Assembly: GCA_017620255.1 (NCBI GenBank)
Contig: JAFZQU010000006.1
Span: 53,490 to 117,489, forward strand
Length of the DNA: 64,000 nt
Direction: 5' to 3'
From: Lachnospiraceae bacterium
GTDB taxonomy: Bacteria; Bacillota; Clostridia; Lachnospirales; Lachnospiraceae
In this document: positions 28,301-35,009 of the stretch, piece after piece
Numbering within the stretch: the stretch's first letter is position 1
Layout of the letters: each line of letters begins with the position of its first letter
Made by a program: the position numbers and the translations under genes
Notes under the pieces: generated by a model
The model's input: the letters and a program-made list of their open reading frames with translations, nothing else
What the model was told of the DNA's origin: nothing
Databases searched by the model: none

Positions 28301-30607
28301 GAGATCCTCAAGGTGCAGATCCTCCAGTTCCATCCCTTCGAGGCCCAGTTCCTCAAGCCCGAGGTCATCCAGGCTGATGCCGTATTGCTCCAGGTTCAGG
28401 GCATCCAGGTCCAGCTCGTCAAGGCCGATCTGACTGAACACATAGTTCTGCACGATCGGGCTGACAAAACTCAGGTTCTCCGGGTTCAGGTCCTCAAGGG
28501 TCAGACCAAGACTGCCGAGACTCAGTTTTGTGATGTCAAAGTCATCCGGGTTGAGTTCCGTCATCATAACGGCGCGGATGATCGGATTGTTAAAATCAAT
28601 ATCCTGCAGGCTGATCCCGTAATCTTCCAGATTAATGCCTTCTTCATCCAGCGCACTTTGGATATATTCACGGATCATCGGGTTATTGAGATCGAGGTCT
28701 TCAAGCTTGATCCCGATCTTTTCCAGATCGAGCGCATTCAGGTTGAGGCCGCTTAAGTCGATCCCGTTCAGATCCAGATCGTTAAGGTCGATTCCAAGGC
28801 TGTCAAGATCGATCGCATTCAGATCCAGATCGTCAATGTCGATCCCGAAGTCCTTCAGGTCAATGCCTTCCGCCGTCAGTTGTTCCATAAGGAAATCACG
28901 GACGACCGGGCTGTTTAAGTCGATATCGTCAAGCTGAATGCCCAGATTCTCGAAATCGATCGCATTCAGGTTCAGTTTCGTAAAGTCAAGTGCCTCCGGA
29001 TCCAGGTCCGTCAGGTCAATGCCGAGGCTGTCGAAATCGATCGCATGCAGATCGATGTCTTCCAGATCGATCCCCAGGCTTTCCAGGTCGATGCCTTCCG
29101 CAGCAAGCGAACTTACAATGGCATCCTTGATCACCGGATCAGAGAGATCCACGTTCTGAAGCACTTCTTCCGGCTTGATCCCCAGTCGGTCAAAATCGAT
29201 CGCGTCCAGATTGAGTTTACTGATGTCAAAGACACTCGTCAGATCCGGATTCTCAAGGTCAAGCGCATTCAGATCCAGGTTGTCAAGATCAAGACCGATC
29301 TTTGTCAGATCGATCGCATTTAAGTCAAGATCATCAATGTCGATCCCGAAACTCTTCAGATTGATGCCCTCTTCCGCAAGGGAATCGATGATGAATTCCT
29401 TGACCATCGGATCGTTTAAGTCAAGGTTCTTAAGGACCTCTTCCGGTTTGATCCCCAGACGGTCAAAATCAATCGCGTTCAGGTTGATCTTACTCAGATC
29501 AAAGGTCTCGGGATCCAAATTATTCAGATCGATGCCAAGAGAGGCCAGATCGATCGCATTTAAGTCAATGTCGTCAAGGTCGATCCCAAGGCTTGCCAGA
29601 TCGATGCCTTCCGCAGCAAGTGCGCCGACAACATAATCCTTGACCATCGGATCGTTCAGGTTCAGATTTTGCAGGATGTCTTCCGGCTTGATCCCCAGGC
29701 GGTCAAAATCGATCGCATCCAGATTGATCTTCTCCAGATCGAGGTCATTCAGATCGAAATTTGCAAAATCAATGCCAAGCGCTTCCAGATCGATCGCATT
29801 TAAGTCAAGATCGTCAAGGTTAACACCAAGGCTTGCCAGATCGATACCCTGTGCCGTGAGCTGGCTGACAATATATTCTTTGATAAGTGGATTGTTCAGA
29901 TCGACAGATTTCAGATCGATGTTGCTTAAGATAAAATCAACCGGATCGATCCCGGCGTCTGCCAGGAACTGCTCAAGGCCGCTCAGATCCACGTTGTTAA
30001 GGTCTATTGCATTGAGATCCAGATGTGCAAGGTCTACATCCCCAAGCCCGATCGCCTTCAGCGCCTCCTCGCTTAAGCCGCTTAAGAACAGGTATGTTTC
30101 CGCAGGGCTCATCTCCAGCGCATCCGGGTTCAGTTCAACCATCAGGTCATCCAGTGTCAGGTCGCCAAGGCCCAAGGACTGCAGATCGATCAGGTCGAGT
30201 TTTTCAAAATCAATATCCGACGGCTCCAGGTCGCCCAGACCCAGCTCGTCCAGTACCAGTCCGGCTTCTTCCAGTTCTTCCACACTGAAACCAAGCGCCT
30301 CGTAGTCTTCCAGCGTCAGGCGCTCCCAGTGCAGGTTGGCGGGATTGATATATTCCGGATGCAGATTATCCGTGAATTCTTCCAGCCGCTCCTCCAGGTC
30401 GCTGTTCTCCATTTCATCAGCGATCCCGTTCAGGGCTTTTGCCATGATCTCTATGTCTTCCGGTGATAATTCATCAATATCGCCGGAAAGAGACTCCATC
30501 GTCCCGGCCATCTCCCTGAGATCTTCCGGTGATATGTCACTCACATCACAGGCGATCATATTCGTTGCCATCACCGCGGCCAATAAAACAGCAATCCACT
30601 TTTTCAT
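25313..30607 (-). CDS. Lipoprotein: long acidic Leu-Asp repeats fused to a complete M13 (neprilysin-type) peptidase
   Basis: 1764 aa from the ATG at 30607 (MKKWIAVLLAAVMATNMIAC), which follows GGAGAGG by 9 nt; an ATG 18 nt upstream is in frame but lacks a good ribosome site. The signal peptide ends in a lipobox-like MIAC. About residues 90-985 are a repetitive, very acidic region: nine units begin with an N-x-P-[MLIV]-[IV]-[KRQ] helix and continue with motifs such as GIDLASLGIDLDD and DFDRLGIKPEE. A Glu/Ala-rich linker (about 1015-1125, repeated EAVEKDEA) follows. The last 630 residues are a full-length M13 zinc peptidase: VNAFYDPSGN, HELSH (HExxH, near 1607), ENMADLGAL (third ligand) and HSPARARVN. 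A TATAAT lies at 30695-30700. It is expected on the outer surface. The repeat family is not one I know. Confidence 0.88.
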   Translation of the reverse strand: MKKWIAVLLAAVMATNMIACDVSDISPEDLREMAGTMESLSGDIDELSPEDIEIMAKALNGIADEMENSDLEERLEEFTDNLHPEYINPANLHWERLTLEDYEALGFSVEELEEAGLVLDELGLGDLEPSDIDFEKLDLIDLQSLGLGDLTLDDLMVELNPDALEMSPAETYLFLSGLSEEALKAIGLGDVDLAHLDLNAIDLNNVDLSGLEQFLADAGIDPVDFILSNIDLKSVDLNNPLIKEYIVSQLTAQGIDLASLGVNLDDLDLNAIDLEALGIDFANFDLNDLDLEKINLDAIDFDRLGIKPEDILQNLNLNDPMVKDYVVGALAAEGIDLASLGIDLDDIDLNAIDLASLGIDLNNLDPETFDLSKINLNAIDFDRLGIKPEEVLKNLDLNDPMVKEFIIDSLAEEGINLKSFGIDIDDLDLNAIDLTKIGLDLDNLDLNALDLENPDLTSVFDISKLNLDAIDFDRLGIKPEEVLQNVDLSDPVIKDAIVSSLAAEGIDLESLGIDLEDIDLHAIDFDSLGIDLTDLDPEALDFTKLNLNAIDFENLGIQLDDIDLNSPVVRDFLMEQLTAEGIDLKDFGIDIDDLDLNAIDLDSLGIDLNDLDLNGIDLSGLNLNALDLEKIGIKLEDLDLNNPMIREYIQSALDEEGINLEDYGISLQDIDFNNPIIRAVMMTELNPDDFDITKLSLGSLGLTLEDLNPENLSFVSPIVQNYVFSQIGLDELDLDALNLEQYGISLDDLGLEELGLEGMELEDLHLEDLGLDPEELDIENLSLEDLGITAEDLDFENLDLEDLDIEDLHLEDLSLEDLGIRPEDIELDDITFDFHLQGIGLEELGFAPEELDIEVKLEDLSMEELMEFMDGLDLTVDLAEMDLDDFNLDNPVIQDYLISLTSLVDVDFDDIDLGALSLDDLNFDDLAFLGLEDLDLADLELEGLDLDDLDLDEIDLDDLDPSQLTIGDLVAFGVTVQDLESAGLVPTELAGELSSLLEAFAELETMINQGAIPVADETATVEEAEEAEEEAEAPEAESEDTEKLTAAEEDKTVEEAEAAEEAEAAEEAEAVEKDEAEAVEKDEAEAVEKDEAEAAAEETAKAAEEESEEVAPAADDSEDTAFLAAEKPEPKDDFYGAIDYDIAKKAEIPSGYSEWCPIIQSRVDTDAQLKNIIQDAGKEADASDPGSVEYRISALYETLMDMDARNEAGAEPIKEWIDRFEKADSMDDLLAADLAYMEDTGNSAIIGIGVGVHPEDSRHYVITLDTMLHGPDRSIMVDEGMDTFRDAYLVYLGEIFRAAGYDYVDSALRGAAAYAIQTNYEEHTLPTADARNPKYTNNLFTQEELEKKLAHLPIAEWLKTRGADEASGYKTYQVADLKALEYLNSIYNEDSLEMLKSNAISTIIGNYAPVLGDDFYQAYKRFSDTCNGIEQSRTLEEDTIHLVNGLLSTDVGMLYTKKYCSDETKDDVESIIEDCIEAYYGIIENNDWMTEETKKRAMEKLDKLQINVAYPDQWDNSSKKAEILSVADGGNAFDNCQKIEKAVNDYWLKEAKGRVNRNTWQGIQPQTVNAFYDPSGNSIYICAGILQGAIYDPDADYGTNLGAIGMVIAHELSHAFDATGAQYDAEGNLENWWTEEDLKAFEERAQEVADYYNSFVVVPGEDATVDGALTVTENMADLGALKAIEAVCDGDQEMFRQAAESFARVWATKINRNALLMALKTDVHSPARARVNVPLQMCDLFYDVYDVKENDGMYVAPEDRVGLW
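27665..30340 (-). repeat. In-frame tandem repeat region encoding the Leu-Asp modules
   Basis: The nine protein modules are repeated at DNA level too: variants of GGTCAAAATCGATCGC and AGATCGATCGCATT recur with roughly 230-270 nt period in the first five modules (about 28,650-29,900), then degrade into short LEDL/LDLD blocks. The repeat stays in frame throughout. Confidence 0.85.
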
Positions 30608-30800
30608 CTGCTTCTGCCTCTCCATCTTTTTCTCTTAGGTTCTGTCGGATGAGATCCCCTTCTTAATAAGAGCAGGAGACACTCATACATGATCATTATA
30701 CCCCAAAGTCGGGCTCTCATAAACCACTACATATGGCACTTTTGGGGGCAGTTATACACCATTTTGCGCTTGCCGGCATGTCTGTGTGACTGTGTATAAA

Positions 30801-30826
30801 AAAGCTCCCGTCTAAATGACAGGAGC
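30801..30826 (-). terminator. Intrinsic terminator of the murE-rsuA operon, overlapping the stop codon
   Basis: Minus strand: GCTCCTGTC/GACGGGAGC (one G-T pair) with a 5-nt loop, followed by TTTTTTAT. The stop codon of the pseudouridine synthase (30812-30814) lies at the loop edge, so the last codons are part of the hairpin. Confidence 0.85.
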
Positions 30827-31507
30827 CTTGATCTTTATATACGCACCCGGCTGCAGATCATCAGGTAACTGCAGGGGTCCCATGGAAATGCGTTTCAGAT
30901 AAGTCACTTCATAGCCGCAGGCTGCAAACATGCGCTTGACCTGGTGATAACGTCCCTCCGTGATCGTGATGAATACTGCAGGATCCGCATATTCGATCAC
31001 CGCCGGCAGACAGGGCTTTTCATCCCCGATGTCAATGCAGTTTTCGATCTTTTCCTTGTCGGCTTGCGCCAGCGGCCTGTCTAGGTTTACATAATATTTC
31101 TTTTCGACATGTTTCTTCGGGGACAGCATCCGGTGCGCCATCTGTCCGTCGTTGGTGATGAGGAGCAGCCCCTCCGTATCCTTGTCCAGTCTCCCGACCG
31201 GAAACAGGCCTTTTGTATTCACGCCCTGCAGCAGTTCCACGACCGTATCGCTTAGGGCATCGCGCGTTGCGCTCACACATCCGGCCGGCTTGTTGAGCAG
31301 ATAATAGACAAACTCCTCATACGTGACCGCCTTGCCGTCCACGGTAACATCTAAGAGCGCATAGTCCTCTCTCCTGCTGCCGTCTGTACAGGGCATACCG
31401 TTCACGCTGACCCTGCCCGCTTTTATGAGTGATCTGATCTCACTTCTCGTGCCGCATCCCGCGTCCGAGAGATATTTTTCCAGTCTGCAAACCGCCATCC
31501 GTACCAC
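30812..31507 (-). CDS. rsuA: 16S rRNA pseudouridine synthase (RsuA/RluB family)
   Basis: 231 aa. An N-terminal S4 domain (RLEKYLSDAGCGTRSEIRSLIKAGRVSVNG) is followed by the pseudouridine synthase fold: YYLLNKPAGCVSAT, motif II GRLDKDTEGLLLITNDG with the catalytic Asp, KKYYVNL, and ITEGRYHQVKRMF with KRISMGPLQL. Members isomerise one uridine in rRNA; the short length and the LPDDLQPG segment fit RsuA (U516 of 16S) better than RluB. The start is either GTG at 31507 or ATG at 31498; neither has a strong ribosome site, and the ATG would lose only three residues. It is the last gene of the operon that begins with murE. Confidence 0.9.
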   Translation of the reverse strand: MVRMAVCRLEKYLSDAGCGTRSEIRSLIKAGRVSVNGMPCTDGSRREDYALLDVTVDGKAVTYEEFVYYLLNKPAGCVSATRDALSDTVVELLQGVNTKGLFPVGRLDKDTEGLLLITNDGQMAHRMLSPKKHVEKKYYVNLDRPLAQADKEKIENCIDIGDEKPCLPAVIEYADPAVFITITEGRYHQVKRMFAACGYEVTYLKRISMGPLQLPDDLQPGAYIKIKAPVI

Positions 31508-31516
31508 CCGGTCTTT

Positions 31517-31747
31517 TCACACATCCCCGTTTTCCGGGGTATCTTCCATACGGCCTTCCAGTATCAGTTCTTCCCTTGCACGGCGCACCATCTTATCGAT
31601 GGTAGCATCGGAAAGAGGGTATTGCATTTCCCGCACGATGCGGTCTGTGTCATACCCTCTCTTAACCAGTTTTTTGATCTCGTCGCCGTAAGCGAAATTA
31701 CGGACAAAATCACCCAGTGCCTGTTTGAAATAATCGCCTTCTGCCAT
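31517..31747 (-). CDS. Small helical protein, HTH-like
   Basis: 76 aa (MAEGDYFKQALGDFVRNFAY...). It is all helical, with a segment LVKRGYDTDRIVREMQYPLSDATIDKMV (about 27-54, quoted as IVREMQYPLSDATIDKMV core) that looks like a helix-turn-helix and a charged C-terminus. I do not recognise a named family. The gene lies 46 nt after the beta-mannosidase and 9 nt before the rsuA-type gene. The ribosome site is poor (GGGG about 9 nt upstream). A small DNA- or RNA-binding role is possible, but nothing in sequence proves it. Confidence 0.7.
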   Translation of the reverse strand: MAEGDYFKQALGDFVRNFAYGDEIKKLVKRGYDTDRIVREMQYPLSDATIDKMVRRAREELILEGRMEDTPENGDV

Positions 31748-31793
31748 GTCAGATCCCCGTACGGGTCATATCAAACGCTTCCGCCGGATGTAT

Positions 31794-34328
31794 CTAGCGG
31801 ATATCGTAAACGCTTCTCACGCGCACGTCTTCCGGCTCGCCGGATAAGATCAGCACGCGCTTCTCGCCTGCGTTCATGTCAAAGTAGTTGTCGGAAAGTC
31901 TCAGGTCCTCGTTGCGGTTCCTGATCTCCACACTTCTTGCGTAGGCGTCCGCTTCCACAACGATCTCACGGCCTTCCACACGGACGCGGAGTTTCGGATC
32001 CGCAAAACGGAAATGTTTCGGGATTGAGAAGATCACTGTGCCGGATGAGAGTACGGCACCCGTTTCGTCCGCTGCTTCATAGCTGACGTAATCTTCATAC
32101 AGGGACGCCTCCGGCAGTTCCACGGTCTCAAGCCATGCGGAGGAAAGCGCATCCGCGTGCACCTTCACATCCTCTGCACGTTTGATCTCGCCGAACTTGT
32201 CGCGCAGTGCCCATCTGACAGTCACATCGACAGGCTCCATCGTTTCGTTGGCAAGACATAAGGTGATCGATCTCTTCACCTCGTAAGGCTCCGCGTTCAC
32301 GTTGGTATCCTGCGTCAGAATGCCCTCTTCCATGCACGAGAGCATCACGGGCGCAAAGAATCGTTTTGCATAGTAGTGCAGCGCCTTCCACCTTCCGAAG
32401 TAATCAATGCTCGCCCACGATGCGACCGGCCAGCAGTCATTCAGCTGCCAGTAGATCGTGCCCATGCAGCGGCCGCGGTTTCTGCGGAAATGCTCCACGC
32501 CGTAACGGATCGCATCCGCCTGCAGAAGCTGCGAAGCATAGAGCAGGGTATCAAAATCAGTCGGATACAGGTACGTCGCCGACAGGTAGTTCATGATCTT
32601 GCCGTTTGCCGCATTGTTCCGCTGGTGTTTCTCCATGACATAGGAAAAGATGTTGCGGTCTTCCGGCTCCGTAAAGGATTCCACTGTTTTCAGACACGGG
32701 AAAGACTGGAACCCGAACTCGGAAACATAGCGGAAGAAGAACTGCCGGTATGCCGTGAACGGAACGCCGCCGTGCCATACATCCCAGTAATGCACATCAC
32801 CGCGGTTTTCATCGTTCGGATCGTCAAACGCGCCGCCCGAGGACGGAGAAGCCGGCCAGTAGAAGGTCTCCGGATCATACTCCGCAAGCGTCTTCGGGAG
32901 CAGGTATTCATACATCTTGACATAATCGGATTTCTGCGAGGCCTTGTTCTGCCACGCCTGATCCATCAGCCAGGAAAGCATGCCCTTGAACTCGATCAGA
33001 TTCGCCAGTTCAAACTTCAGGCCGCTCCTTGCGACAAACATTTCCATCTCGTTGTTGCCGCACCACAGTCCCAGCGAAGCATGGTGGCGCAGCCGTTTGA
33101 TGTTGTCTATGAATTCCGCTTCGATATTCTCTTCAAATTCATCCGTCAGGTTGTATACCGCGCAGGCGAACATGAAATCCTGCCAGACAATGAGACCCAT
33201 TTCATCGCAGAGGTCGTAAAAATCATCCGACGGGTAGTAGCCGCCGCCCCAGACCCTGATCGCGTTAAAATGCGCGTCGCGGCAGTCCGTGAGCAGCTGC
33301 TTTGTACGGTCGTAGGTCACACGACTTAAGATATTGTCCTCCGGGATATAATCGGCGCCCATGGCAAAGATCTGCACGCCGTTGACTTCGTGTGCAAAAC
33401 TCTCGCCCCACTCGTCTTTTTCGATGTGCATGGTCATGGTACGCAGACCGATCCGTCTCTCCCAGGTATCCAGCGTCACCCCGTTTTGCAAAAGGGTTAC
33501 ACAGACTCTGTACAGGTTCTGCTCACCGTATCCGTTCGGCCACCAGAGCATCGGATCTTCGATCAGGATCGTCTCCGGTGCATCCGTATAGGTCTTGACC
33601 GTTCCGTCAGGTGCCGTGATCATCACTTCATAGGTCAGGCCGCATTTTCCGTCCACGGCACAGTCTGATGCCGCGCAGGACGGATCGGAACAGTTGAGTT
33701 CCACTTCCAGGTTCAGTGTGACTTTCCCATCCGCATGATCCTGTGTGATATAGACACTGTCGATCAGCGCCACATTGACACCGATCAGCTGTACATCGCG
33801 CCAGATCCCCGCATCCGGAAGACGCGGACCCCAGTCCCAGCCGAACATGCAGTGTGCCTTACGGAGCAGCGGAAAGCCCTTCATCGCATCCGTCGTTCCC
33901 TCGGCCGGATCTTCCGCATAGGCTTCGCGGATGAATTTAGTCGGCGAATGGAAGGTGATCTTAAGGCTGTTGTGATCCGGTCTTAACAGATCCAGCACTT
34001 CGTAATCCCAGATACGGTGCATGTTATTGACACTGCCAAGCAGTTCCTCATTCAGATAGATGTCTGCGAGCGTATCCAGCCCGTGAAAACGGAGGATCGC
34101 GCGGTCCGCATCAAGGATCTCCTTATCCGGCACAAACTCCGTCTCATAGGTATAGTCATCTTCCATCAGGCTAAGCGCCTTCAGTTCGTTGTCCCTGTAA
34201 TAGGGATCTTCCATTTTTCCCGCGTCCAGCAGATCCTGATAGACCGATCCCGGCACGCAGGCAGGGATCTTTTCCGTATCCCCCACACGGTACATCTGCC
34301 AGTTCTCGTGCAAAAACTGTTCTGTCAT
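31794..34328 (-). CDS. Beta-mannosidase, glycoside hydrolase family 2
   Basis: 844 aa, usual length for the GH2 mannosidase subgroup. The N-terminal jelly-roll carries CVPGSVYQDLLDAG, then RFHGLDTLADIYLNEELLG and FGWDWGPRLPDAGIWRDV, a signature of beta-mannosidases. The TIM barrel has NAIRVWGGGYYPSDDFYD and LIVWQDFMFAC, the acid/base Glu in LWCGNNEMEMF and the nucleophile Glu in VSEFGFQSFPCL. It releases terminal mannose from beta-mannosides. No signal peptide is present, so it acts in the cytosol on imported oligosaccharides. The ATG is preceded by AAAGGAG and lies 12 nt after the VanX-like gene stop. No mannose transporter is in view. Confidence 0.95.
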   Translation of the reverse strand: MTEQFLHENWQMYRVGDTEKIPACVPGSVYQDLLDAGKMEDPYYRDNELKALSLMEDDYTYETEFVPDKEILDADRAILRFHGLDTLADIYLNEELLGSVNNMHRIWDYEVLDLLRPDHNSLKITFHSPTKFIREAYAEDPAEGTTDAMKGFPLLRKAHCMFGWDWGPRLPDAGIWRDVQLIGVNVALIDSVYITQDHADGKVTLNLEVELNCSDPSCAASDCAVDGKCGLTYEVMITAPDGTVKTYTDAPETILIEDPMLWWPNGYGEQNLYRVCVTLLQNGVTLDTWERRIGLRTMTMHIEKDEWGESFAHEVNGVQIFAMGADYIPEDNILSRVTYDRTKQLLTDCRDAHFNAIRVWGGGYYPSDDFYDLCDEMGLIVWQDFMFACAVYNLTDEFEENIEAEFIDNIKRLRHHASLGLWCGNNEMEMFVARSGLKFELANLIEFKGMLSWLMDQAWQNKASQKSDYVKMYEYLLPKTLAEYDPETFYWPASPSSGGAFDDPNDENRGDVHYWDVWHGGVPFTAYRQFFFRYVSEFGFQSFPCLKTVESFTEPEDRNIFSYVMEKHQRNNAANGKIMNYLSATYLYPTDFDTLLYASQLLQADAIRYGVEHFRRNRGRCMGTIYWQLNDCWPVASWASIDYFGRWKALHYYAKRFFAPVMLSCMEEGILTQDTNVNAEPYEVKRSITLCLANETMEPVDVTVRWALRDKFGEIKRAEDVKVHADALSSAWLETVELPEASLYEDYVSYEAADETGAVLSSGTVIFSIPKHFRFADPKLRVRVEGREIVVEADAYARSVEIRNRNEDLRLSDNYFDMNAGEKRVLILSGEPEDVRVRSVYDIR

Positions 34329-34340
34329 AACCCTTCTCCT

Positions 34341-35000
34341 TTATCCCTTGCGTTTCAGATACGAAGACGATACCGGAAACTCAAAATACGTATCCGGGTA
34401 CGGCTCATCTTTCAGCGTAAAGTGCCACCACTCACAGTCGATCGGCACAAAGCCGGAACGCATCATTGCCTTCTGCAGGAACATCCGGTTCTCATACTGC
34501 TCATCCGTTATCGACCTGCAGTCGGGGTGCGAGACCTCGCTGAAGAGATCAAAAGGCGAACCCATGTCAACTTCCTTTCCGGTCTGCATGTCAAACAGCG
34601 TCAGATCGATCGTGCTGCCCCTGCTGTGCCCGGACTGGGATGCGATATAGCCCTGTTTAAAAAGTTCCTGCTTCTCCAGGTCCGGATAAAAATAAGGCTT
34701 CATGCGCAGATCCAGGTCCTCGATCCCCCAAAGCACAAAATGCCTGACCGCACAGGCCGGACGGTATGCGTCAAACACCTTCAGCCTGTAACCCTGCGCA
34801 TTCACCTCGTTGCTGACAGCCTTTAAGGCCCTTGCCGCTTCGATGGTGAGCAGGGCAACGGGCTCCTCATAGCCGTCGATCTTATCGCCTATGAAATTGT
34901 ATGTGGAAAAATAGCGGATCTCCTGAATGATCCCGGGGACGTGTTCGGACAAAACAACGAAGCCCGCCGGGTCCATGGTCACTTTCTGTTTAAAGTCCAT
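34341..35000 (-). CDS. D-alanyl-D-alanine dipeptidase (VanX/DdpX family, M15D)
   Basis: 219 aa. The zinc motifs are intact: SGHSRGSTIDLTL (first His and Asp ligands), EWWHF (catalytic Glu and third ligand), and VFDAYRPACAVRHF upstream. This is the normal length for VanX-type enzymes, which split D-Ala-D-Ala. No signal peptide is seen, so a cytosolic role is expected. No vanH, vanA-type ligase, vanS or vanR is in the window, so a resistance cluster is not supported; dipeptide recycling or wall turnover is more likely. The neighbours MurE and beta-mannosidase are in the same probable operon, with a 9-nt gap after the HD-GYP gene. An AGGA site precedes the ATG. Confidence 0.9.
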   Translation of the reverse strand: MDFKQKVTMDPAGFVVLSEHVPGIIQEIRYFSTYNFIGDKIDGYEEPVALLTIEAARALKAVSNEVNAQGYRLKVFDAYRPACAVRHFVLWGIEDLDLRMKPYFYPDLEKQELFKQGYIASQSGHSRGSTIDLTLFDMQTGKEVDMGSPFDLFSEVSHPDCRSITDEQYENRMFLQKAMMRSGFVPIDCEWWHFTLKDEPYPDTYFEFPVSSSYLKRKG

Positions 35001-35009
35001 CTGTCATTC

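Noticed and set aside
27930..30305. Several plus-strand frames very rich in Ser and Arg
   Set aside because: They are the complement of the Leu/Asp repeat codons in the M13 gene; low complexity follows from that and not from a real Arg/Ser protein.
27665..30340. Regular repeats suggestive of a CRISPR array
   Set aside because: The repeats are in frame within one coding sequence, the period is 230-270 nt, and no unique spacers or cas genes exist.
34341..35000. Vancomycin-resistance operon
   Set aside because: Only a VanX-type dipeptidase is present; no vanH, ligase or vanRS.
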